A DNA stretch of 64,000 nucleotides from Streptomyces liangshanensis. Its GTDB lineage: Bacteria; Actinomycetota; Actinomycetes; Streptomycetales; Streptomycetaceae. This document shows, one piece after another, positions 44,623 through 53,417 of this stretch (within the stretch, counting starts at the first letter, position 1; the number at the start of each line of letters is the position of its first letter). The translations under genes were made by a program, and so were the position numbers. The stretch is from positions 4,931,001-4,995,000 of the forward strand of contig NZ_CP050177.1 in assembly GCF_011694815.1 (NCBI RefSeq), read 5' to 3'. The notes beneath the pieces are model-generated. The model saw nothing but the letters and a program-made list of their open reading frames with translations, was not told the DNA's origin and ran no database searches.

Positions 44623-47600
44623 ATGTCCCCCACCAACGCCGCGTTCGTCCCCGCCACCGCACCCGAGTTCCCGCGCCACGTCGTGACCGCGGTCCTCGTC
44701 GCCCATGACGGTGCGCGCTGGTTGCCCGACGCCCTCGCCGGGCTGCTGGGCCAGGAACGCCCCGTGCAGAACGTCATGGCCGCCGACACCGGAAGCGCCG
44801 ACGACTCCGCCCAGCTGCTCACCGAGTCGCTGGGCGACGAACGGGTGCTGCACCTCGCCCGCAGGTCCGGATTCGGTACGGCGGTCGAGGAGGCCGTGCA
44901 CGCCGCGGGGACGCTCACCCCCGACGACCTGCCGTACCTGAAGCGGCCCAGCGGCTGGGACCCCGAGACCAGGACCTGGCGCGACGACACGTACGACCTG
45001 CCGGAACTGCCCCACGGCGAACCGGTGCAGTGGCTCTGGCTCCTCCACGACGACTGCGCGCCCGACCCCCGGGCCCTCGCCGAACTCCTGCGCGTCGCCG
45101 ACTCCGACCAGTACGCCGCCGTCGTCGGCCCCAAGCTCCGCGGCTGGTACGACCGCAAGCAGCTCCTCGAGGTCGGCGTCTCCATCGCCAACAGCGGACG
45201 CCGCTGGACCGGCCTCGACCGCCGCGAACAGGACCAGGGCCAGCACGACCAGGTCCGTACCGTCCTCTCCGTCTCCAGCGCCGGCATGCTCGTCCGGCGC
45301 GACGTCTGGGACGAACTCGGCGGCTTCGACCGCGCCCTCCCGCTCATGCGCGACGACGTCGACCTGTGCTGGCGCGCGCACGCGGCCGGACACCGCGTCC
45401 TCGTCGCCCCCGACGCCGTCATGCGGCACGCCGAGGCGGCCGCCAGGGAGCGCCGTACCGTCGACTGCGCGGGCCGCTCCGTCGTCAACCCGCACCGCGT
45501 CGACAAGGCCGGCGCCGTCTACACGATGCTCGTCAACGCGCGGGCCGCCGTGCTCCCGTTCGTGTTCTTCCGGCTGGTCCTCGGCACCCTCCTGCGCACC
45601 CTCGCCTACCTCGTGGGCAAGGTGCCGGGACAGGCCGTCGACGAGGTCATGGGGCTGTTCGGGACCCTGCTGCGCCCCGGACGGATCATGGGTGCCCGGC
45701 GCGCGCGGGGCAAAGGGGTCACCGAGGCCTCCGAACTGCGCCCCCTCTTCCCGCCGCCGGGCGCCACCATCCGCGCCACCGTCGAACAGATCGCGGGCAG
45801 CCTCGGTCGGGACACCGACACCGACGCGGGCGGCTCCCGCCACGGCGTCGTCGAGTCGGGCCCCGGCGGCGAGGACGCCGACTTCATGGAGGTCGAGCAG
45901 TTCGCCCGGCTCAAGAAGCTGGCCCACCGGCCGGGACCCGTGCTCTTCGGGATCCTGCTGCTCGTCTCGCTCGTCGCCTGCCGCTCGCTGCTCAGCGGCG
46001 GGGCACTGGCCGGCGGCGCCCTGCTGCCCGCCCCCGGTGACGTCTCGGCCCTCTGGTCCCGGTACGCGGACGGCTGGCACCCGGTCGGTACGGGCGGCAC
46101 GCAGACCGCCCCGCCGTACCTCGCCGTCCTCGCCGCCCTCTCCGCGCTGTTCCTCGGCTCCACCGGCTTCGCGCTGACGCTCCTGCTCGTCTGCTCCGTC
46201 CCGCTCGCCGGGGTGAGCGCCTACTTCGCGTCGCGGCCCCTCACCGAGTCGCGGCTGCTGCGGGCCTGGGCGAGCGTCGCGTACGCCTTCCTGCCCGCCG
46301 CGACCGGCGCCCTGGCCACCGGACGCCTCGGTACGGCCGTCCTCGCCATCCTGCTGCCCCTGATCGCCCGCGCGGCCGTCGGCGCGTACGCGCTGCGCTC
46401 CGGCGGCGGCGGGCGCGCCGGGGCGCGCGCCGACTCCGACTCCGACGACGAGTGGGACGACACCGAGCACCCGAAGGAGCAGGCGGACCCTCCGGCGCGC
46501 GGCAGTTGGCGCGCCACCTGGGCCTACGCCTTCCTGCTGACGCTCGTCACCGCCTTCACCCCCGTCGCCTGGCCGCTGGCCGTCGTGCTCGGCGTCGCCG
46601 TCCTCGCCCTGCGCCGCCGCGACCTCGCCGGGTACGTCCCGCGCGTCCTCGCCGCACTCGGCACGCCCCTCCTGCTCCTCGCGCCCTGGTCGCTCTCCCT
46701 GCTGACCGACCCCGCCGCCTTCCTCCGGGAGGCGGGCCTGGAGTTCGGTACGGGCTCCGCCACCGCCCTCGACCTGCTCGGCATGAGCCCCGGCGGCCCC
46801 AAGGCGGCCGGCGGCATCGTGCTCCTCGGCATCGTCCTGGCCGCACTCGGCGCCCTGCTGCGCGGCGAGCGGCAGTTCGCCGTCCGCGCGGCCTGGGTCG
46901 TCGCCCTGGTCGGGCTGGTCTTCGCCGTCGTCACCAACAACTCCGGCTGGGCGGGCCCCGCCACCCTCGTCTACGGCCTCGCGCTGATCGCCGCCGCCGT
47001 CGTCGGCGCGGAGGGCGCGCGCGAACGCGTCGCCGCCCAGAGCTTCGGCTGGCGCCAGCCCGTCGCCGCGCTCGTCGCCGCCGCCGCGCTCGTCGCCCCG
47101 CTGTTGTCCGTCTTCGGCTGGATGATCAGCGGCGCCGCGGGACCGCTGGAGCGCCGCGACCCGGTCCAGGTGCCCGCCTTCGTTGCCGAGGAGTCCATCA
47201 CCCGCGACCAGCCCCGCACCCTCGTCCTCGACGGCACCACCACCGCCGAGGTGTCGTACGCCCTGGTCCGGGGCTCCGGCAGCCGCCTCGGCGATGCCGA
47301 ACTGACCGCGTCCGGCGGCAGCGACCCGCGACTCGACAAGGTCGTCGCGAACCTGGTCGCCGGATCGGGCGCCGACCAGACGCAGCAGCTCAGCGGCTTC
47401 GCGATCCGCTACGTGCTGGTACGGGACGGCGCGCCGCGCGAGATGGGCCGCGTCCTCGACGCCACGCCGGGCCTCAGCCGGCTGAGCCAGCTGGACGGCA
47501 GCGCGCTGTGGCGCGTCGACCGCCAGATCTCCCGGGCCACCATCGTCAACGGCAAGGCCGACGGCGAACCGCTCGCCGTCGCCGCGGGCCCGGTCGAGGC

Positions 47601-48606
47601 GCACACGAGGATCCCGGCGGGCGCCGACGGACGGGTGCTGCGCATCGCGGACCGCGCCGCCGAGGGCTGGCAGGCCACCCTCGACGGGAAGCCGCTCGCC
47701 GCGCGGACCGTCGACGGCTGGGCGCAGGGCTTCGCGCTGCCCGCCGCCGGGGGCCGCCTGGACCTCACGTACGAGGACCCGATCACCCACACCGCGTGGA
47801 TCTGGGCGCAGGGCGCGCTCGCCGTGGTCCTGCTGGTGCTCGCCCTGCCGGGGCGGCGCCGGGAGATCGACGACGACCTGCCCGACGAGGAGCTGGCGTA
47901 CGCGGCGCAGGCGGTCGAGGGCGAGGGCCGCAGGGCGCGCAGGCTGCGGGCCGCGGCGGAGGCCGAGGGGGAGACCTCCGGCGGTACGGACGCGGTCGGC
48001 GCGGGGGAGACGCCGGACGGGTTCGGCTTCGACCTGCCGGAGCAGCGGCAGCCGGGGAGCGCGGACCCCTCGGGTGACGATCAGGGCCAGGGCCAGGACC
48101 AGGGCCAAGGTCAGGGCCAGGGGCCGGACCGAGCGGGCGTTCCCGACGCGCCTCCGGTGCCGTCCGCGCCTCCCGGCTCCGACGGGTACGCGGCGGTGCC
48201 GCAGCAGCAGCCGTACGGGGAGTGGGACGGCCAGACGTACGCGGAGCCGCAGTACGCGCCCTACCAGGGCGACCAGTACCAGGGCGAGTACCCGGCCGGG
48301 CAGTACCAGGGCGACCCGTACCAGCAGCAGCCGTACCAGCCCTACCCGGACCAGCAGCAATACCCCGGCCAACAGGGGTACCCCGACCAGCAGTACGGGG
48401 ACCAGCAGCAGTACCCCGCGCAGCCGTACCCGGACCAGCAGTACCCGGCGGACCCGTACCAGCAGGGGACGTACGAGGAGGGGCAGCAGCCCCCGCCGTA
48501 CGACCCGGCCTCCTACGACCCGTACGGCTACGGGCAGCAGCAGCCGTCCCCCGAGGGCCCTGACAACGAGCGGCGTCCGCGCCCCGACGGGAGCACCGAC
48601 CAGTGA
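44623..48606 (+). CDS. Large polytopic membrane glycosyltransferase (GT2 N-terminus)
   Basis: 1327 aa. Residues ~12-290 form a GT-A family 2 domain (VTAVLVAHDGARWLPDALAG, LLHDDCAPDP near 140, FDRALPLMRDDVDLCWRAH near 245). Helices from about 290 onward are followed by a block of many transmembrane segments (about 440-850, e.g. GILLLVSLVACRSLL) and then an extracytoplasmic domain. After a last helix (ALAVVLLVLALPG) the ~240-residue cytoplasmic tail is Gln/Tyr/Pro/Asp-rich with YPDQQ and YQGD repeats. This layout is found in actinobacterial envelope glycan transferases; donor and acceptor are unknown. The next gene overlaps its stop (GTGA). Confidence 0.88.
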   Translation: MSPTNAAFVPATAPEFPRHVVTAVLVAHDGARWLPDALAGLLGQERPVQNVMAADTGSADDSAQLLTESLGDERVLHLARRSGFGTAVEEAVHAAGTLTPDDLPYLKRPSGWDPETRTWRDDTYDLPELPHGEPVQWLWLLHDDCAPDPRALAELLRVADSDQYAAVVGPKLRGWYDRKQLLEVGVSIANSGRRWTGLDRREQDQGQHDQVRTVLSVSSAGMLVRRDVWDELGGFDRALPLMRDDVDLCWRAHAAGHRVLVAPDAVMRHAEAAARERRTVDCAGRSVVNPHRVDKAGAVYTMLVNARAAVLPFVFFRLVLGTLLRTLAYLVGKVPGQAVDEVMGLFGTLLRPGRIMGARRARGKGVTEASELRPLFPPPGATIRATVEQIAGSLGRDTDTDAGGSRHGVVESGPGGEDADFMEVEQFARLKKLAHRPGPVLFGILLLVSLVACRSLLSGGALAGGALLPAPGDVSALWSRYADGWHPVGTGGTQTAPPYLAVLAALSALFLGSTGFALTLLLVCSVPLAGVSAYFASRPLTESRLLRAWASVAYAFLPAATGALATGRLGTAVLAILLPLIARAAVGAYALRSGGGGRAGARADSDSDDEWDDTEHPKEQADPPARGSWRATWAYAFLLTLVTAFTPVAWPLAVVLGVAVLALRRRDLAGYVPRVLAALGTPLLLLAPWSLSLLTDPAAFLREAGLEFGTGSATALDLLGMSPGGPKAAGGIVLLGIVLAALGALLRGERQFAVRAAWVVALVGLVFAVVTNNSGWAGPATLVYGLALIAAAVVGAEGARERVAAQSFGWRQPVAALVAAAALVAPLLSVFGWMISGAAGPLERRDPVQVPAFVAEESITRDQPRTLVLDGTTTAEVSYALVRGSGSRLGDAELTASGGSDPRLDKVVANLVAGSGADQTQQLSGFAIRYVLVRDGAPREMGRVLDATPGLSRLSQLDGSALWRVDRQISRATIVNGKADGEPLAVAAGPVEAHTRIPAGADGRVLRIADRAAEGWQATLDGKPLAARTVDGWAQGFALPAAGGRLDLTYEDPITHTAWIWAQGALAVVLLVLALPGRRREIDDDLPDEELAYAAQAVEGEGRRARRLRAAAEAEGETSGGTDAVGAGETPDGFGFDLPEQRQPGSADPSGDDQGQGQDQGQGQGQGPDRAGVPDAPPVPSAPPGSDGYAAVPQQQPYGEWDGQTYAEPQYAPYQGDQYQGEYPAGQYQGDPYQQQPYQPYPDQQQYPGQQGYPDQQYGDQQQYPAQPYPDQQYPADPYQQGTYEEGQQPPPYDPASYDPYGYGQQQPSPEGPDNERRPRPDGSTDQ

Positions 48607-50228
48607 ACCGTACGACTCTCTCCCTGCTCGCGGCCGCGACCGCCCTCGCGGCGGTCACCGGATTCGCCACCCTGTCCGCGCCCGCCGACGACGGGAAGGC
48701 GCCGGTGGCGGCGACGCCGAAGCTGCTTCCCGTGGAGCGGAGCAGCCTGGTCTGCCCCGCGCCGAGCGTCTCGGACCTCGCGGAGACGACGTACACGTCC
48801 TTCACGCCCGCGGGCGGCACGTCCGGCGGGAGCACGACGGGTACGGCCGAACTGGTGCCGTCCGCCGCCGCGTCGGCGGGTACGGACAGTTCCACGGGGG
48901 ACGACAAGAAGAGCGACGACAAGAAGGACGACGCGAAGCAGGACGACGCGGCGAAGGACGACGCGGCGAAGGACGACGCGGCGAAGGACGGCGACAAGAA
49001 GGCGGCGGACCAGAAGGCCGACGCGCCCGCGAAGGCGTTCGTCGGCGTCAAGGCGCCCGGCACCCCCGTCTCCAAGGAGGCGGAGGGGGCGGACACCCCC
49101 GCCCTCATCGGCACGGCCACCGGCAGCCTCGCCCCCGGCTGGACCACCCAGCAGTCCACCGTGGACTCCGTGGGCGGCTCGCGCGGCCTGCTCGGCCTGT
49201 CCTGCACGCCGCCCGACACCGACTTCTGGTTCCCCGGGGCCAGTACGGAGAAGTCCCGGCAGGACTACGTCCACCTCACCAACCCGGACGACAGCGCCGC
49301 CGTCGTCGACGTCGAGCTGTACGGGAAGAACGGCGCGCTCAAGTCCGAGGTGGGCGAGGGCATTCCGGTGCCGGCCCGCTCCAGCGTCCCGGTGCTGCTC
49401 TCGACGCTGACCTCGGAGGCGTCCCAGGACGTGACCGTGCACGTCAGCACCCGTACGGGCCGGGTCGGCGCCGCGGTGCGCGTGGCCGACGACACGGTGG
49501 GCAGCGACTGGCTGGCCGCCTCCGCCGACCCGGCGGCCACGCTGGTGCTCCCCGGCATCCCGGAGGACGCGACCGACGTCCGGCTGGTGGCCTTCGCGCC
49601 CGGCGGGGACGACGCGGACCTGAAGGTCCAACTGGCGGGCGCCGACGGCACGATCACCCCGGCCGGGAGCGAGAGCCTGCACGTCAAGTCGAAGATGACG
49701 GCGTCGCTCGACCTGGCCGACGTCACCAAGGGCGAGGCCGGCTCGCTGATCCTCAGCCCGTCGCAGGCCGGCAGCCCGACCCCGGTGGTCGCGGCGCTGC
49801 GGGTCGTACGGGGCAAGGGCAGCGACCAGGAGATCGCGTTCATCCCCGCGACCGGGCCCGTCACCGCCCGCGCGAGCGTGGCCGACAACCGCGCGAAGGG
49901 CACGACGCTCTCGCTGACCGCGCCGGGCGCGGCGGCGACGGTGAAGGTCGTCGCCTCGGCGGGGAGCGGCGGGGGCGAACCGGCCGAGAAGACGTACAAC
50001 GTCAAGGCTGGTACGACCCTGGACGTCACCCCGCCGGTGCCGGCCGGGCTCAAGGGCCAGTACGCGCTGACCGTCGAGCCGCAGTCGGGCGGGCCGGTCC
50101 ACGCGGCGCGCATGCTGGCGCTGCCGGAGGACGGCGTACCGATGTTCACGGTGCAGACGCTGCCGGACGACCGGGGGACGGTGTACGTACCGACGGCCAA
50201 GGAGGACCTGTCGATCCTCGGCGACTGA
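48603..50228 (+). CDS. DUF5719-family exported protein
   Basis: 541 aa, translationally coupled to the glycosyltransferase gene. N-terminal signal or anchor (TLSLLAAATALAAVTGFATL). Residues ~100-145 are a low-complexity Asp/Lys/Ala tract (KKDDAKQDDAAKDDAAKD). The rest consists of beta-rich repeats (VYHLTN-like: YVHLTNPDDSAAVVDVELYG, VHVSTRTGRVGAAVRVAD). DUF5719 proteins always travel with this GT2 membrane protein in actinomycetes as far as I recall, so a joint envelope role is likely; the biochemical role is unknown. Confidence 0.88.
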   Translation: MNRTTLSLLAAATALAAVTGFATLSAPADDGKAPVAATPKLLPVERSSLVCPAPSVSDLAETTYTSFTPAGGTSGGSTTGTAELVPSAAASAGTDSSTGDDKKSDDKKDDAKQDDAAKDDAAKDDAAKDGDKKAADQKADAPAKAFVGVKAPGTPVSKEAEGADTPALIGTATGSLAPGWTTQQSTVDSVGGSRGLLGLSCTPPDTDFWFPGASTEKSRQDYVHLTNPDDSAAVVDVELYGKNGALKSEVGEGIPVPARSSVPVLLSTLTSEASQDVTVHVSTRTGRVGAAVRVADDTVGSDWLAASADPAATLVLPGIPEDATDVRLVAFAPGGDDADLKVQLAGADGTITPAGSESLHVKSKMTASLDLADVTKGEAGSLILSPSQAGSPTPVVAALRVVRGKGSDQEIAFIPATGPVTARASVADNRAKGTTLSLTAPGAAATVKVVASAGSGGGEPAEKTYNVKAGTTLDVTPPVPAGLKGQYALTVEPQSGGPVHAARMLALPEDGVPMFTVQTLPDDRGTVYVPTAKEDLSILGD

Positions 50229-50237
50229 GATGACCGA

Positions 50238-50270
50238 GGCCTGCCCGGCAGATTGTCGGGCGGGCAGGCC
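50238..50270. terminator. Bidirectional hairpin terminator
   Basis: GGCCTGCCCG at 50238-50247 pairs with CGGGCAGGCC at 50261-50270, between the stop of the DUF5719 gene and the stop of the convergent TetR gene. Confidence 0.75.
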
Positions 50271-50294
50271 GCCGGGTCTTCGTGGCCGGCCCGC

Positions 50295-50894
50295 TCAGGA
50301 CGGCCGCGGGCCCTCCAGCCCCCGGAGGAGCAGGTCGACCAGGCGGCGCGGGTCGTAGCGCGGATCGCTGTCCCGCCCGGCGCACAGGTTGCCGACGCCG
50401 CGCATCAGCTCGTACGGCCGCGTACCCGGCCTGATCTCCCCGGCGCCGGCCGCCGCGTCGAGCAGGTGCCCGCAGACGGGCACCAGGCGGTCCAGGAAGT
50501 ACGTGTGCAGCGCGTCGAAGCCGCCGCCGTCCGACTGCAGGGCGTTGGCGAGCCCGTGCTTGGTGACCAGGAAGTCCACGAACAGGTCGACCCACTGCCG
50601 CAGGGCCGCCAGCGGGGACGCGGCGCTCTCCAGCAGGCTCGGCCCCGCCTCGGCGCACGCCTCGACCTGGTGGCGGTAGACGGCGACGACCAGGTCCGCC
50701 CGCGTCGGGAAGTGGCGGTAGATCGTTCCCACCCCGACGCCCGCCTTGCCCGCGATCTCGCGGATCGGCGCGTCGACGCCGGAGGTGACGAACACCGCGG
50801 CGGCGGCGGCGAGCAGCGTCTGCTGGTTGCGCTGCGCGTCGGCCCGCTTGCTCCGGGCCGGCACCTCCCCTGACTGGCTCGTGCTGGGCACCAC
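50295..50894 (-). CDS. TetR-family transcriptional regulator
   Basis: 199 aa using the first of two adjacent GTG codons (50894, 50891), with GGAAGGAG just upstream. A longer ORF to 51011 would translate a 14-bp tandem repeat and the operators, so it was rejected. HTH: LAAAAAVFVTSGVDAPIREIA, VGVGTIYRHFPTRADLVVAV. The C-terminal ligand domain is of the SetR/TetR_C_33 kind. It is divergent from an alpha/beta hydrolase gene and two matched palindromes lie in between, so autoregulation and control of the hydrolase are likely. Confidence 0.93.
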   Translation of the reverse strand: MVPSTSQSGEVPARSKRADAQRNQQTLLAAAAAVFVTSGVDAPIREIAGKAGVGVGTIYRHFPTRADLVVAVYRHQVEACAEAGPSLLESAASPLAALRQWVDLFVDFLVTKHGLANALQSDGGGFDALHTYFLDRLVPVCGHLLDAAAGAGEIRPGTRPYELMRGVGNLCAGRDSDPRYDPRRLVDLLLRGLEGPRPS

Positions 50895-50905
50895 CGCGCT
50901 CCTTC

Positions 50906-50975
50906 CGACGACCTCGGGCCAACGATTTCGGGCCGACAACCCTGGGCCGACGACCTCGGGCCGACGACCTTTGAC
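50906..50975 (+). repeat. Five tandem 14-bp repeats (CGACGACCTCGGGC)
   Basis: Units start at 50906, 50920, 50934, 50948 and 50962; units 1 and 4 are identical, the others differ by 2-5 bases. The last unit runs into the TTGACA of the hydrolase promoter. The array sits in the TetR leader, 12 bases upstream of its start codon. Confidence 0.85.
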
Positions 50976-51018
50976 AAAGCGGAACAGTGTTCCGTATCGT
51001 AATCGGAACAACGTTCCG
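50971..51018 (+). promoter_or_regulatory. Hydrolase promoter with two TetR-type operators
   Basis: TTGACA at 50971-50976 and TATCGT at 50995-51000 form a -35/-10 pair with an 18-base spacer. CGGAACAGTGTTCCG (50980-50994) is a perfect palindrome between them, and CGGAACAACGTTCCG (51004-51018) is a near-identical palindrome just after the -10. Centres are 24 bases apart. This is what is expected of a repressor that blocks polymerase, and the TetR gene is adjacent. Confidence 0.85.
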
Positions 51019-51081
51019 CTTTCAGCTTAGCCGAAAGCGGCGGCTTCCGACCGCCTCGGCCGTCGAAGGGACCTCCCCGAC

Positions 51082-52041
51082 ATGAACACGCCCACGCACC
51101 CGGCCGGCCTCCCCGGCCCGCCCGCCCCCGTCCTCTCCGTCAGCCCCGTGGTGCTGGCGGCCCCCGGCCGGCCCGTCGACCTGGAGGTACGGGTCTCGGT
51201 GCCCGTGACCGGGAACAACCTGCCGGTCGTCCTCCTCTCGCACGGCCAGGGCCACTCCCACCACCTGTCCTCGCTGAACGGCTACGCCCCGCTCGCCACC
51301 TTCTGGGCGGCGCACGGCTTCGCCGTGATCCAGCCCACCCACCTCAGCTCACGGTCGCTGGACCTGGACCCCGCCACTCCCGGCGCGCCCATGTTCTGGC
51401 GCTCGCGGGTGGAGGACATGAAGCACGTCCTGGATCAGTTCGACGCCATCGAGGCCGCCGTCCCGCAGCTACGCGGGCGCCTGGACCGGAGCAGGGTCGC
51501 CGTGGCGGGGCACTCGATGGGCGGGCACACCGCGAGCCTGCTGCTCGGCGCCCGGCTGACCGACCCGGACGACGGTACGGAGGTGGACCTCGCCGACGAC
51601 CGGGTCAAGGCGGGGGTCCTGCTGGCCACGACCGGCCGGGGCGGCGACGCCCTCACCGGGTCCATGGCCGAGGCCCTCCCGTTCCTGTCGACCGCCGACT
51701 TCTCCGCGATGGCGACGCCCGCGCTGGTGGTGGCTGGCGACCAGGACACGTCCCCCCACCTGACGGTCGCGGGCGCGGACTGGCACGCCGATCCGTACGT
51801 CCTCGCCCCGGGGCCCAAGTCCCTGCTCACACTGTTCGGCGCGGAACACGGGCTGGGCGGGATCTCCGGGTACGACGTCGCCGAGACCACGGACGAGAAC
51901 CCCGGGCGGGTGGCCGCGCTCCAGCGGCTCACCTGGGCCTACCTCCGTACCGCGCTGCACCCCGGGGATCCGGCCTGGGCGGTGGCGCGGGACGCGCTGG
52001 AGGCGGATCCGGCCCCGGTCGGACGAATCGAGTCGAAGTAG
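51082..52041 (+). CDS. Alpha/beta hydrolase (chlorophyllase / PAF-acetylhydrolase-like)
   Basis: 319 aa. Nucleophile elbow GHSMGG with Ser145; oxyanion segment LLSHGQGHSHH; acid in GDQDTSP; His in GAEHGLGG. Also AHGFAVIQPTHLSSRSL, typical of the platelet-activating-factor acetylhydrolase-like clan. No signal peptide. The substrate is unknown; the divergent TetR repressor suggests induction by a small molecule, possibly the hydrolase substrate. Confidence 0.9.
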   Translation: MNTPTHPAGLPGPPAPVLSVSPVVLAAPGRPVDLEVRVSVPVTGNNLPVVLLSHGQGHSHHLSSLNGYAPLATFWAAHGFAVIQPTHLSSRSLDLDPATPGAPMFWRSRVEDMKHVLDQFDAIEAAVPQLRGRLDRSRVAVAGHSMGGHTASLLLGARLTDPDDGTEVDLADDRVKAGVLLATTGRGGDALTGSMAEALPFLSTADFSAMATPALVVAGDQDTSPHLTVAGADWHADPYVLAPGPKSLLTLFGAEHGLGGISGYDVAETTDENPGRVAALQRLTWAYLRTALHPGDPAWAVARDALEADPAPVGRIESK

Positions 52042-52066
52042 GCGGGGTCGTCACCGGGCCCCCGCG

Positions 52067-52495
52067 TCACTCCTGCCCGTACCGCGGATCCACCGACTCC
52101 GGTGCCAGGCCCAGCAGTTCGGCGACCTGCTCGACCACCACCTCGTGGACCAGCAGCGCCCGCTCGTCGCGGTTCTTGGTGCGGATCTCCACCGGGCGCC
52201 GGTAGACCATGATGCGCGCCGGGTGATCCTTGCCGGCGGAGACCGAACTCCCCAGCGGTACGGACTCGTCCTGCGTGCCGGGCACGTCCAGGACCAGGAA
52301 CTCGACCTCGGCCAACTGGGGCCAGCGCCGCTCCAGCCGGTCCACGGAGTCCCGTACGAGATCACGGAACGTCTCCGAGCGGCTGGCGGAGAGGGGCACC
52401 TGCGGCGGGGCGACGGGGCCACGCATGCCTCGGCCGTGGCGGTCGCGGCGGCGCGGCCGGGGCTCGGTCGGGCGGGGCGGTACAGGACTGTCCAT
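52067..52495 (-). CDS. Zincin-like metallopeptidase-family protein with altered active site
   Basis: 142 aa starting MDSPVPPRP. It is related to the small PF06262 zincin family (DSVDRLERRWPQLAEVEFLV, VEIRTKNRDERALLVHEVV). The usual HExxH is HEVVV here (ALLVHEVVVEQVAELLG), so the second zinc histidine is missing, and activity is doubtful. The N-terminal ~40 residues are basic and proline-rich. Convergent with the hydrolase gene and divergent from the DUF3499 gene. It has an intact frame, so the change is probably a family trait rather than decay. Confidence 0.8.
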   Translation of the reverse strand: MDSPVPPRPTEPRPRRRDRHGRGMRGPVAPPQVPLSASRSETFRDLVRDSVDRLERRWPQLAEVEFLVLDVPGTQDESVPLGSSVSAGKDHPARIMVYRRPVEIRTKNRDERALLVHEVVVEQVAELLGLAPESVDPRYGQE

Positions 52496-52818
52496 CACTG
52501 ACGCAGGGTAGCTCTCTCCGCGCCCCGGCGATCGCGGCTCCCGCCCCCCGCGGCCCCCATGTCGCATATTGAGCATTCCGGCCAAGCTTGGGCTCATTTA
52601 CATGGGGTCGCGCGATCGCCGACCTTGCCGTCCTTGACGGGATTTGCCCCAAGTGATGACTGTGTCACGGGCTGTCGCCACCTGGCCACGCGTCTTCCCG
52701 CGCAGGTCAGGCCAGTTACTCCGGAGGCCGTTGTGCGGGATGTCACAGCGCGACACGGGCGAGTGACCTGGTGGAGAGTCGTCGCGGCCCGCTCAAGAGT
52801 GCGGTACCGTCCAACGTC
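52496..52818. other. Divergent intergenic region, no gene seen
   Basis: About 320 bases between the zincin-like gene and DUF3499. It includes an AT-richer patch (GCATATTGAGCATTCC near 52562) and repeated TGTCAC words (e.g. TGTGTCACGG, GATGTCACAG) that could be regulator half-sites. A TACCGT near 52804 is a possible -10 for DUF3499. Confidence 0.4.
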
Positions 52819-53226
52819 GTGAGCCCTGTACGTCGCTGTTCGCGCACCGCGTGCGGCCGTTCCGCTGTCGCGACACTGACGTACGTCTATGCCGATTCGA
52901 CCGCGGTCCTCGGCCCGCTCGCCACCTATGCCGAGCCCCACTGCTACGACCTGTGCGCGGAACACAGCGAGCGGCTGACCGCTCCGCGCGGCTGGGAGGT
53001 CGTCCGCCTGACGGACGGCTCGGCCCCGCCACGCCCGAGCGGTGACGACCTGGAGGCCCTCGCCAACGCCGTACGGGAAGCCGCCAGGCCCCAGGAGCGC
53101 GCCGCCGGTGGCGGCGGCAAGGGGAACGGCGGCGGGAGCGGTGGCGGCAAGGGGGCGCGGGGGGCGGATCCGGTCGAGGTCGGGCGGCGCGGGCATCTGC
53201 GGGTGCTGCGTTCCCCGGAGTCCTGA
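52819..53226 (+). CDS. DUF3499-family protein
   Basis: 135 aa from GTG at 52819. It has CSRTACGRSAVATLTYVYAD, GPLATYAEPHCYDLCAEHSE (four conserved cysteines plus His, a likely metal site) and TAPRGWEVVRL. A Gly/Lys-rich low-complexity insert (AAGGGGKGNGGGSGGGK) precedes a short basic end. The family is restricted to Actinobacteria and of unknown function. It is commonly near manB, as here. Confidence 0.9.
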   Translation: MSPVRRCSRTACGRSAVATLTYVYADSTAVLGPLATYAEPHCYDLCAEHSERLTAPRGWEVVRLTDGSAPPRPSGDDLEALANAVREAARPQERAAGGGGKGNGGGSGGGKGARGADPVEVGRRGHLRVLRSPES

Positions 53227-53417
53227 TGTCGGAGTCCTGACCTCATGTCGGGGTCCTGACGCCGCATTCTCCCGTTTGCCGCCACGGTTGCCGCTTGTTA
53301 TCAGCCCGCTCCGCCACAGTTCCTGTCCGCGCCATTGACCTGTGCTTGTCATGCGCATGACCATTCCTCCACCGGTGAGAGATTCAGTTTCCGTATCGCG
53401 GAACCCGGAGGGCTGTC

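Noticed and set aside
44620..48372. 1250-codon minus-strand ORF
   Set aside because: Antisense shadow of the glycosyltransferase gene; its composition (Gly/Arg/Glu/Asp/Val) is what complementary high-GC codons produce.
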